Assembly: GCF_001544795.2 (NCBI RefSeq)
Contig: NZ_FCOI02000044.1
Span: 1-51,022 of the forward strand
DNA length: 51,022 nt
Reading direction: 5' to 3'
From: Caballeronia temeraria
Lineage (GTDB): Bacteria; Pseudomonadota; Gammaproteobacteria; Burkholderiales; Burkholderiaceae
Shown: positions 44,184 to 51,022 of the stretch, piece after piece
Numbering within the stretch: the first letter of the stretch is position 1
Layout: the number at the start of each line of letters is the position of its first letter
Notes under the pieces: generated by a model
What the model was told of the DNA's origin: nothing
Databases searched by the model: none
Seen by the model: the letters and a program-made list of their open reading frames with translations, nothing else
Program-made: the position numbers and the translations under genes

Positions 44184-44882
44184 TCAGCTTTTGCGCTTGG
44201 TCATGAGGCGCGCCGCGGACTGACGCATGTGCCGCTGCATCGCGGCTTGCGCCTGTATTGCGTCGCGCGCCTCCAACGCCTCCAGAATCTCGCGATGTTC
44301 GCCGAGCGCGGCCGCCCACGTTTCCTCCCCTTCGAAGTGCCCACGCAGCGTCGATGACAGCGGGCTGTGCCGCTCGTCGTACAGACTGCCGACCGTGCGC
44401 ACGAGCACGTCGTTGCCCGTCATCTGCGCGATCGCGATGTGAAACGCGCGATCGGCCGCCATCGGCACCTGGCCGTTGCCGACTTCGCGCGCCATCGTTT
44501 CGTACACCGCGCGCAGCGCCTTCAGTTCCTTCGGTTTCGCGAACGGCGCGACGCTCGCCGCGATCGCGCCCTCGATCACACTGCGCGCGTTCATGATCTC
44601 GATCGGGCTTTCGCCCAGTTCCGCTTCGGTCGCCGCCGGTGTGCTCGCGGGCGTCGCGACGATGTACACGCCCGAGCCCATGCGAATCTCGACGCGCCCT
44701 TCCAGCTCCAGCGCGACCAGCGCCTCGCGCACCGATGGCCGCGACACGCCGAGCGTCTGCGCGAGTTCGCGCTCGGACGGCAACCGGCCGTTCGGGGCGA
44801 AATCCTGCTGTTCGATCAGCCCGCGCAGCTTGTCGGCGATCTGTAGATAGAGGCGGCGCGTTTCGGCTGGTTTGACGCTCAC
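44184..44882 (-). CDS. GntR/FCD family regulator
   Basis: A 232-residue regulator. The N-terminal winged helix shows LYLQIADKLRGLI then GRLPSERELAQTLGVSRPSVREALVALELEGRVEIRMGSGVYI; the C-terminal FCD domain has the metal-binding histidine pattern (DRAFHIAIAQM, EHREILEALEARD, MQRHMR). FCD regulators of the UxuR/ExuR/LldR kind sense small sugar acids or organic acids. It diverges from the tagaturonate-reductase-like gene and very likely controls that operon. Confidence 0.88.
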   Translation of the reverse strand: MSVKPAETRRLYLQIADKLRGLIEQQDFAPNGRLPSERELAQTLGVSRPSVREALVALELEGRVEIRMGSGVYIVATPASTPAATEAELGESPIEIMNARSVIEGAIAASVAPFAKPKELKALRAVYETMAREVGNGQVPMAADRAFHIAIAQMTGNDVLVRTVGSLYDERHSPLSSTLRGHFEGEETWAAALGEHREILEALEARDAIQAQAAMQRHMRQSAARLMTKRKS

Positions 44883-44983
44883 GTGCTGGCTCCTGCCTTT
44901 TGTCTCGGGGAAAACGTGGATTGTAATCAGCGGAAGGGTTGACGCGCCGTGGGGCGGGCATTTGCCGTTCGCGGATCGCTTAC

Positions 44984-45020
44984 AAGTGGCTTGACCAATT
45001 CTATTTCAAGACACTAGTAT
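44984..45020 (+). promoter_or_regulatory. Promoter and GntR-type operator of the sugar-acid operon
   Basis: TTGACC (44991-44996), an 18-bp spacer and TAGTAT (45015-45020) form a promoter. AAGTGG (44984-44989) and CCAATT (44995-45000), 5 nt apart, form an inverted repeat across the -35 box, resembling UxuR/ExuR-type half-sites (AATTGG). Repressor binding there would block RNA polymerase. The repeat is imperfect by one base. Confidence 0.55.
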
Positions 45021-45110
45021 GCAATCCGGTAAGGCCAGGTGGCCGATTTTTTTTCGGCGATCTGGAACCGTTCCCACCCGATCATTCCTCACAACGCAAC
45101 GCGCCCGACG

Positions 45111-46235
45111 ATGAACAATCCGATTCTCCAGTTCGGCACGAGCCGTTTTCTGCAGGCGCACGTCGATTTCTTCGTCACCGTCGCGGCGCGCCGCGATCCG
45201 GCGAAATCGCTCGGCAAGATCACCGTTGTTCAGACCACGTCCAGCGCCGACAGCCGCGCGCGCGTCGAGGCACTGCGCGCGGCCGGGCGCTATCCGGTGC
45301 GCATCCGTGGCCGTCTGCGGGACGAAACCGTCGATACGACGGTCGAATGCGATTCCATCACCGAAGCGCTGCACGCCAGCGAAGACTGGCCGCTGCTGAT
45401 CGAGCGCGTGAAGCGCGACGTGAAAGTGATCGTCTCGAACACGGCGGACGCCGGATACGCCCTTTTCGATGAAGACACCGCCGATCTGCTCGCCGGCCAG
45501 CGCGCGCCGCGCGGTTTTGCCGCGAAGCTCGCAGTGCTGTTGCACGCACGATTTGAAGCCGGCGCGGCGCCGATCACGCTTTTGCCCTGCGAACTCGTCT
45601 CGCGCAACGGCGACACGCTGCGCGATCTGGTCATCGGCGTGGCGCGCGGCTGGAACGTCGACAAGGCGTTCATCGGCTATCTGACGACGGGCTGCGTGTG
45701 GGTGAATTCGCTCGTGGACCGCATCGTGTCGGAGCCGATTCAGCCGGTCGGCGCGATCGCGGAGCCGTACGCGCTGTGGGCGATCGAGCGCCAGGACGGC
45801 ATGGTGCTGCCGTGCGAGCACGAGGACATCGTCGTCACGGAGGATCTCGCGCACTACGAGCGTCTCAAGCTGTTGATGCTGAATCTCGGCCACACGATGC
45901 TCGCGCAAATCTGGCGCACGCGCGACGGCTCGCCCGACATGACCGTGCTCGACGCGATGCGCGATCCGGCGTATCGCGAGCCGCTCGAAGCGACGTGGCG
46001 CGACGAAGTACTGCCCGTGTTCGCGGCGCTCGGCAAAGGCGATGTCGCCGCCGACTATCTCGCGAGCGTGCGCGACCGCTTCGAGAACCCGTTTCTCGTG
46101 CATCGGCTCGCGGACATCGCGCGCAATCACGACGAGAAGAAAGTCCGGCGCTTTCAGCCCGTCATCGAGCTCGCGCGCGAGCTGAAACTCGACATCGAAC
46201 AGAAGCGTCTGCGCGACGCACTCGAATGCGCCTGA
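45111..46235 (+). CDS. Mannitol dehydrogenase family protein, tagaturonate-reductase-like
   Basis: A 374-residue member of the mannitol dehydrogenase/uronate reductase family. N-terminal ILQFGTSRFLQAHVDFF corresponds to the NAD-binding start of UxaB, NTADAGYA follows, and the C-terminal domain has LMLNLGHTMLAQ and the catalytic-lysine region. It is clearly shorter than UxaB or UxuB (roughly 480). The likely reaction is interconversion of tagaturonate and altronate, inferred from the altronate-dehydratase-like neighbour; other keto acids are possible. Confidence 0.75.
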   Translation: MNNPILQFGTSRFLQAHVDFFVTVAARRDPAKSLGKITVVQTTSSADSRARVEALRAAGRYPVRIRGRLRDETVDTTVECDSITEALHASEDWPLLIERVKRDVKVIVSNTADAGYALFDEDTADLLAGQRAPRGFAAKLAVLLHARFEAGAAPITLLPCELVSRNGDTLRDLVIGVARGWNVDKAFIGYLTTGCVWVNSLVDRIVSEPIQPVGAIAEPYALWAIERQDGMVLPCEHEDIVVTEDLAHYERLKLLMLNLGHTMLAQIWRTRDGSPDMTVLDAMRDPAYREPLEATWRDEVLPVFAALGKGDVAADYLASVRDRFENPFLVHRLADIARNHDEKKVRRFQPVIELARELKLDIEQKRLRDALECA

Positions 46236-46330
46236 AGAGCGGCGACCAGTTTTGAATCACGGCTCACCGCGCAGGCATCGCGGACTGAGCTGAAATAAAT
46301 GAAGTGCCGCCCCATTGAGGAGACAATACG

Positions 46331-47617
46331 ATGCGCAAAATGCGTTGGGTAGTGATATTTCTGGCTTTTCTGGCAATCGCGATCAATTACATCGATCGCG
46401 CGAATCTCGCCGTCGCCGCGCCGCAGATCGAAAAAGCGCTCGGCATCGGCCCGGCTGAAATGGGCTTCATCCTGAGCGGCTTCTTCTGGAGCTACGCGCT
46501 CATGCAGATGCCTTTCGGCTGGTTCGTCGATCGCGTCGGCGCACGCATCGCGCTGCCGCTCGCGGTGGGCTGGTGGTCGGTGTTCACCGCGCTCACGGCC
46601 GTCGCGTCGAGCGTCTTCGGCATGTTCGGCTGCCGCCTGATGCTGGGCATCGGCGAAGCGGGCGCGTATCCGTCGTGCGCGAAACTCGTGTCGCAATGGT
46701 TCAAGAAGGAGCAGCGCGCGTTCGCGACCAGCATCTTCGATAGCGGCTCGCGCGTCGGCTCGGCGCTGTCGATTCCGGTCGTCGCACTCATCATCAGTTC
46801 GTTCGGCTGGGAAGCGTCGTTCGTCATTACCGGCGTGATCGGCTTCGTGTGGATTCTCGGCTGGTTCCTGATCTACCGTAACAAGTCGAAGGGCGATCTG
46901 ACGGGCGACACCGACGTCGCGCCGGTGCCGGTCGCGCCGAAGAACAAGGTCTCGTGGGCGTCGCTGTTCAAGTACCGCACGCTGTGGGGCATGATGCTCG
47001 GCTTCTTCTGCCTGAACTTCGTCATCTACTTCTTCATCACCTGGTTTCCGAGCTATCTCGTGCAGGCGCACGGCTTCTCGCTCAAGTCGCTCGGCACGCT
47101 CGGCACAATTCCCGCGCTGATGTCGATTCCCGGCGGCTGGCTCGGCGGCGTCATCTCGGACACGCTCTTCAAGCGCGGCTGGAGCCTCACCGCCGCACGC
47201 AAAACCTGCATGGTCGGCGGCATGCTGATGTCGTCAGTCATCACGCTGTGCGCGTTCGTCACCAACATTTATCTGATGCTCGCGTTCTTCGGCATCGCTT
47301 ACGCGAGTCTCGCGTTCGCGGCCGCGTCGATCTGGTCGCTGCCGAGCGACGTCGCGCCGACGCCCGATCACGTCGCATCGATCGGCGGCATTCAGAACTT
47401 CGCATCGAACCTGGCAGGCATCGTCATCACGACCTTCACCGGCGTGATGCTCGCGATCACCAAGGGCTCATTCGTGATTCCGCTGTGCGTCGCGGGCGGC
47501 TTCTGCTTCCTCGGCGCGTTCAGCTATCTTGTAATCGTCGGCAAGATCGAGCCGCTCAATCTCGCCGAAGAAGAGGAAAAAGCGCGCACCGATGGCCGCG
47601 CTCCGTCCACTATCTAA
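46331..47617 (+). CDS. MFS transporter, anion:cation symporter (hexuronate/aldarate) type
   Basis: A 428-residue 12-span transporter. Its N-terminus (YIDRANLAVAAPQIEKALGI), DRVGARIALP motif and GIGEAGAYPSCAKLVSQWF are typical of the ACS branch that includes ExuT, GudP and GarP. It probably imports a sugar acid with protons. A GAGGAGA ribosome site precedes the ATG. It stands between the reductase and dehydratase genes on one strand, so transport and catabolism appear to be coordinated. Confidence 0.85.
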   Translation: MRKMRWVVIFLAFLAIAINYIDRANLAVAAPQIEKALGIGPAEMGFILSGFFWSYALMQMPFGWFVDRVGARIALPLAVGWWSVFTALTAVASSVFGMFGCRLMLGIGEAGAYPSCAKLVSQWFKKEQRAFATSIFDSGSRVGSALSIPVVALIISSFGWEASFVITGVIGFVWILGWFLIYRNKSKGDLTGDTDVAPVPVAPKNKVSWASLFKYRTLWGMMLGFFCLNFVIYFFITWFPSYLVQAHGFSLKSLGTLGTIPALMSIPGGWLGGVISDTLFKRGWSLTAARKTCMVGGMLMSSVITLCAFVTNIYLMLAFFGIAYASLAFAAASIWSLPSDVAPTPDHVASIGGIQNFASNLAGIVITTFTGVMLAITKGSFVIPLCVAGGFCFLGAFSYLVIVGKIEPLNLAEEEEKARTDGRAPSTI

Positions 47618-47627
47618 GCAAAAGATC

Positions 47628-49169
47628 ATGTCCACCACATCCACCGACCATGCGGTCATCCGGCTGCATCCCAACGACGACGTCGTGATCGCGACGCGTC
47701 AGTTGCTCTCCGGCGCGCGCATCGCGTCGGAGGATTTCGTCGTCGCGGGGCTGATTCCGCCGGGCCACAAGATCGCGACGCGCGATATCGCCGCGGGCGC
47801 GCCCGTGAAGCGCTACAACCAGATCATCGGTGTGGCGAAAGAGGCGATCGCGCGCGGGCAGCACGTGCACACGCACAATCTGTCGATGGCCGATTTCGCG
47901 CGCGAGCACGAGTTCGGCGTCGATCTGCATCCGACGCCGTTCGTCGACAAGCCCGCGACCTTCATGGGCATTCGCCGCGACGATGGCCGCGTGGCGACGC
48001 GCAATTTCGTCGGCGTGCTGACGAGCGTGAACTGCTCCGCCACAGTTGCGCGTGCGATCGCCGATCACTTCCGGCGCGACGTGCATCCGGAAGCGCTCGC
48101 GGATTATCCGAACGTGGATGGCGTGATCGCGCTCACGCATGGTCTCGGATGCGGCATCGACATGCAGGGCGAAGGGCTCGGCATCCTGCGCCGCACGCTT
48201 TCGGGCTACGCGGTGCATCCGAACTTTCATTCGGTGTTGTTCGTCGGTCTGGGCTGCGAGACGAATCAGATCTCGGGCGTGCTCGAATCGAGCGGTTTGA
48301 AGGATGGCGAAAAGCTGCGCAGCTTCACGATTCAGGACAGCGGCGGCACGCGGAAGACCATCGAACGCGGCATCGCAATCGTGAAGGAAATGCTCGCCGA
48401 CGCGAATCGCGTGCAGCGCGAGCCGCTGCCGGCGTCGCATCTGATCGTCGGATTGCAGTGCGGCGGATCGGACGGCTATTCGGGCATTTCGGCGAATCCC
48501 GCGTTGGGCGCGGCTGTCGACAAGCTCGTCGCGCATGGCGGCACGGCGATTTTGTCAGAAACGCCGGAAGTCTACGGCGCCGAGCATTTGCTCACGCGCC
48601 GCGCCGTGAGCCGTGAAGTCGGCGAAAAGCTGCTCGCACGCATCAAGTGGTGGGAGGAATACTGCGCGCGCAACGGCGCGGCGATGGACAACAATCCGTC
48701 GGCGGGCAACAAGGTCGGCGGACTGACGACGATCCTCGAAAAATCGCTCGGCGCGGTCGCGAAAGGCGGCACGACGAATCTCGTCGAAGTGTACGAGTAC
48801 GCTCAACGGATCGATGCGAAGGGCTTCGTTTTCATGGATTCGCCGGGCTACGATCCGATGTCCGCGACCGGGCAAGTCGCTTCGGGCGCGAATCTGATCT
48901 GCTTTACGACGGGCCGCGGTTCCGCTTATGGATGCGCGCCGTCGCCGTCGCTCAAACTCGCGACGAACACCGCGCTGTGGGAGCGGCAGGAAGAGGATAT
49001 GGATATCAACTGCGGAGGCGTGATCGACGGCTCGGCGACCATCGAACAGCTCGGCGACGCGATCTTCCAGATGATGCTCGACTGCGCGTCAGGCGTGGCG
49101 TCGAAGAGCGAACTGCACGGCTACGGGCAGAGTGAATTCGTGCCCTGGCAGGTGGGCGTGGTGACCTGA
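47628..49169 (+). CDS. uxaA: Altronate/galactarate dehydratase family protein
   Basis: A 513-residue UxaA/GarD-type dehydratase. The N-terminal SAF domain (about 1-90; IAARDIAAGAPVKRYNQIIG-type strand) is followed by the dehydratase domain with RRDDGRVATRNFVGVLTSVNCSA, GLGCGIDMQGEG, GCETNQISGVLE, GLQCGGSDGYSGISANPALG and SPGYDPMSATGQVASGANLI. Family enzymes use iron to dehydrate altronate or galactarate to 2-keto-3-deoxy acids. Altronate is favoured by the reductase neighbour. The start at 47628 follows the transporter by 10 bp. Confidence 0.8.
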   Translation: MSTTSTDHAVIRLHPNDDVVIATRQLLSGARIASEDFVVAGLIPPGHKIATRDIAAGAPVKRYNQIIGVAKEAIARGQHVHTHNLSMADFAREHEFGVDLHPTPFVDKPATFMGIRRDDGRVATRNFVGVLTSVNCSATVARAIADHFRRDVHPEALADYPNVDGVIALTHGLGCGIDMQGEGLGILRRTLSGYAVHPNFHSVLFVGLGCETNQISGVLESSGLKDGEKLRSFTIQDSGGTRKTIERGIAIVKEMLADANRVQREPLPASHLIVGLQCGGSDGYSGISANPALGAAVDKLVAHGGTAILSETPEVYGAEHLLTRRAVSREVGEKLLARIKWWEEYCARNGAAMDNNPSAGNKVGGLTTILEKSLGAVAKGGTTNLVEVYEYAQRIDAKGFVFMDSPGYDPMSATGQVASGANLICFTTGRGSAYGCAPSPSLKLATNTALWERQEEDMDINCGGVIDGSATIEQLGDAIFQMMLDCASGVASKSELHGYGQSEFVPWQVGVVT

Positions 49170-49176
49170 GTTTGTG

Positions 49177-49209
49177 AAGGCGCATCGTTCTTGTCGATGC
49201 GCCTTTTTT
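49177..49209 (+). terminator. Terminator after the sugar-acid operon
   Basis: AAGGCGCATCG/CGATGCGCCTT, an 11-bp perfect stem with a 7-nt loop and a T6 run, directly after the dehydratase gene. Confidence 0.9.
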
Positions 49210-49220
49210 CTTCGTCAGAT

Positions 49221-50855
49221 TCAGGCGATAGCCGCGTGCTGCGCCATCATTTGCAACGCGACGGCTTCCGCCACTTCGATGCCGTCGATCGCCGCGGAAT
49301 AGATGCCGCCCGCGTAGCCCGCGCCCTCGCCCGCCGGATACAGACCGTCGACGTTGACGCTTTGATAGTCGTCCTTGCGTCGCACGCGAATCGGCGATGA
49401 CGTGCGCGTCTCGACGCCGGTCAACACGGCGTCGTGCATCGCGAAACCTTTGATCTTCTTGTCCAGCTCGGGCAGAGCTTCGCGGATCGCTTCGATCACG
49501 TAATCGGGAAGCGCCGTGCTCAGGTCGGTGGGCTTCACGCCCGGCTTGTACGACGGCACCACGGAACCCAGTGACGTCGATGCGCGCCCCGCAATGAAAT
49601 CGCCGACGAGTTGCCCCGGCGCGGAGTAGTCGCCGCCGCCCAGCTCGAACGCGCGCTCTTCCCACTTGCGCTGGAACGCGATACCGGCGAGCGGACCGCC
49701 CGGATAATCTTCCGGCGTAATGCCCACGACGATGCCCGCGTTCGCATTGCGCTCGGCGCGCGAATACTGGCTCATGCCGTTCGTCACGACGCGGCCCGGC
49801 TCGGACGTCGCCGCGACGACCGTGCCGCCCGGGCACATGCAGAAGCTATAAACCGCGCGACCGTTGCTGCAGTGATGGACGACTTTGTAGTCAGCGGCGC
49901 CGAGCTTTTCATGGCCGGCAAACTTGCCGAAGCGGCTTCTGTCGATCACGCCTTGCGGATGCTCGATGCGAAAGCCCAGCGAAAACGGCTTCGCTTCCAT
50001 ATAGACGCCGCGCGCGTGCAGCATCTCGAACGTATCGCGCGCGCTGTGACCGACGGCAAGCACGACGTGATCGCAGCGCAACGTCTCGCCGGTCGAAAGC
50101 TTGAGGCCACGCACCTTGCCGTTATCGATGTCGATGTCTTCGACCCGATGCTGGAATCGCACTTCCCCGCCGAGCTGATGGATCTCCGCGCGCATCTTCT
50201 CGACCATGCTTACCAGCCGGAACGTACCGATGTGCGGACGGCTCAGGAACAGAATGTCCTCCGGCGCGCCGGCTTTGACGAACTCGTCGAGCACTTTTCG
50301 GCCGTAATGCTTAGGATCCTTGATCTGGCTGTAGAGCTTGCCATCGGAGAACGTGCCGGCGCCGCCTTCGCCGAACTGCACGTTCGATTCGGGATTGAGT
50401 TCGTTGCGTCGCCAGAGGCCCCAGGTATCCTTGGTCCGCTCGCGCACTGCCTTGCCGCGTTCGAGGATGATCGGCCGGAAACCCATTTGCGCGAGGATCA
50501 GGCCGGCAAAAAGCCCACACGGTCCCATGCCGATAACGACAGGACGCGGCAACGTCGATTGCTCCGGCGCTTTCGCCACGAATCGATACGCCATGTCCGG
50601 GGTCGCGCCGCAGTGCGGATGCGGACTCGCTTCGAGACGCTTCAATACCGACGCTTCGTCTTGCAACTCGACATCGATGATGTAGGTGAGTTTGATATCG
50701 GCGCGCTTGCGGGCATCGTGCGCACGACGAAATATGTGGAAGCGGACGAGTTCGCTCGCACCGACGCCAATCTCGGCCAGGCGCGCGAGTACCGCGGTTT
50801 CGATAGCCGATTCGGGATGATCGAGCGACAGCTTGAGTTCGCTTAGACGTAGCAT
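49221..50855 (-). CDS. FAD-dependent oxidoreductase (COG2509-like)
   Basis: A 544-residue flavoprotein. An N-terminal alpha/beta domain (about 1-90, LRLSELKLSLDHPE) precedes the Rossmann FAD site VVIGMGPCGLFAGLILAQMG (GxGxxG, 109-114), then FGEGGAGTFSDGKL and the C-terminal LYPAGEGAGYAGGIYSAAIDG. It matches a family of uncharacterised FAD dehydrogenases related to HI0933/GidA-like proteins. Substrate unknown. The start at 50855 begins the conserved domain; upstream in-frame residues are low-complexity. Single gene. Confidence 0.85.
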   Translation of the reverse strand: MLRLSELKLSLDHPESAIETAVLARLAEIGVGASELVRFHIFRRAHDARKRADIKLTYIIDVELQDEASVLKRLEASPHPHCGATPDMAYRFVAKAPEQSTLPRPVVIGMGPCGLFAGLILAQMGFRPIILERGKAVRERTKDTWGLWRRNELNPESNVQFGEGGAGTFSDGKLYSQIKDPKHYGRKVLDEFVKAGAPEDILFLSRPHIGTFRLVSMVEKMRAEIHQLGGEVRFQHRVEDIDIDNGKVRGLKLSTGETLRCDHVVLAVGHSARDTFEMLHARGVYMEAKPFSLGFRIEHPQGVIDRSRFGKFAGHEKLGAADYKVVHHCSNGRAVYSFCMCPGGTVVAATSEPGRVVTNGMSQYSRAERNANAGIVVGITPEDYPGGPLAGIAFQRKWEERAFELGGGDYSAPGQLVGDFIAGRASTSLGSVVPSYKPGVKPTDLSTALPDYVIEAIREALPELDKKIKGFAMHDAVLTGVETRTSSPIRVRRKDDYQSVNVDGLYPAGEGAGYAGGIYSAAIDGIEVAEAVALQMMAQHAAIA

Positions 50856-50960
50856 GGGGACATCGACGGCGCTGGCCGTGCTCTTGGAATTGCGTAGGGA
50901 GGATTTTAGCGCTTGAGAGACGCGGGATTTGCCGTTTCGCTGCGACGCGCGCCCCAACGC

Positions 50961-50991
50961 AAAAACCCCACCTTTGCGGGGTGGGGTTTTT
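50961..50991 (-). terminator. Terminator near the right edge
   Basis: AAAAACCCCACC/GGTGGGGTTTTT stem with A- and T-runs on both flanks. It lies upstream of the flavoprotein gene and probably ends a minus-strand gene beyond the right edge; no such gene is visible in the window. Confidence 0.75.
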
Positions 50992-51022
50992 GTCGTACGG
51001 CATAAGGAGCCTGACGATTACC

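Overview
The window looks like a chromosomal segment of a Burkholderia-sensu-lato betaproteobacterium (Burkholderia, Paraburkholderia or Caballeronia). This rests on high GC with strongly GC3-biased genes, a split tryptophan operon (trpEGDC without trpFBA), a paa cluster built around paaN-paaG-paaI-paaK, the order hemA-prfA-prmC-grxD-ubiX, and a betaproteobacterial-type rRNA leader. Most of it is housekeeping DNA. I see no prophage, insertion sequence, CRISPR array, tRNA gene or toxin system.

Layout. Positions 1-195 hold the promoter and boxB/boxA leader of an rRNA operon that runs leftward off the window. Positions 340-5741 hold a phenylacetate catabolic cluster: a paaF-like hydratase faces paaN-paaG-paaI-paaK across a TetR/PaaR-type palindrome. 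Positions 5808-14959 carry mltA, a 49-residue membrane protein, apaG, rpe-gph, a trp leader peptide with attenuator, trpEGDC, a CYTH phosphohydrolase-like gene and ung. Positions 15015-19666 (minus strand) carry azoR, an M61 peptidase, dsbC and a UbiH-type monooxygenase. Positions 19870-24489 carry ychF, a secreted DUF3761 protein, ettA and an AsmA-like protein. Positions 24514-27342 (minus) carry a HAD hydrolase, aminopeptidase P and a small membrane protein.

An AT-richer patch (about 27490-28570) carries a lone glycosyltransferase, the best candidate for horizontally acquired DNA. Positions 28759-33940 form the hemA-prfA-prmC-grxD-ubiX-ygiD series, joining haem synthesis, translation termination, Fe-S handling and ubiquinone synthesis. 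An APC-family permease, a cold-shock gene with a long leader, a YegD-like Hsp70, two MFS transporters, a nitroreductase, a TetR regulator with a perfect operator palindrome, a DUF1415 gene and a METTL25-like methyltransferase follow up to 43438. A small hypothetical gene lies at 43815-44135. Positions 44184-49169 are a sugar-acid module: a GntR/FCD regulator diverges from a tagaturonate-reductase-like gene, an ACS-family transporter and an altronate-dehydratase-like gene. A large FAD-dependent oxidoreductase closes the window.

The regulatory DNA is unusually readable: a full trp attenuator (leader peptide with three Trp codons plus competing hairpins), a near-consensus rRNA promoter, a cspA promoter with a leader of about 137 nt, two TetR-type palindromes in divergent promoters, a GntR-type inverted repeat over a -35 box, and more than ten intrinsic terminators. 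No clearly novel multi-gene system is evident. The most open items are the sugar-acid module lacking an isomerase, the METTL25-like methyltransferase, the lone glycosyltransferase patch and the operator palindromes before the permease. All functional calls come from reading the sequence; no database search was run.
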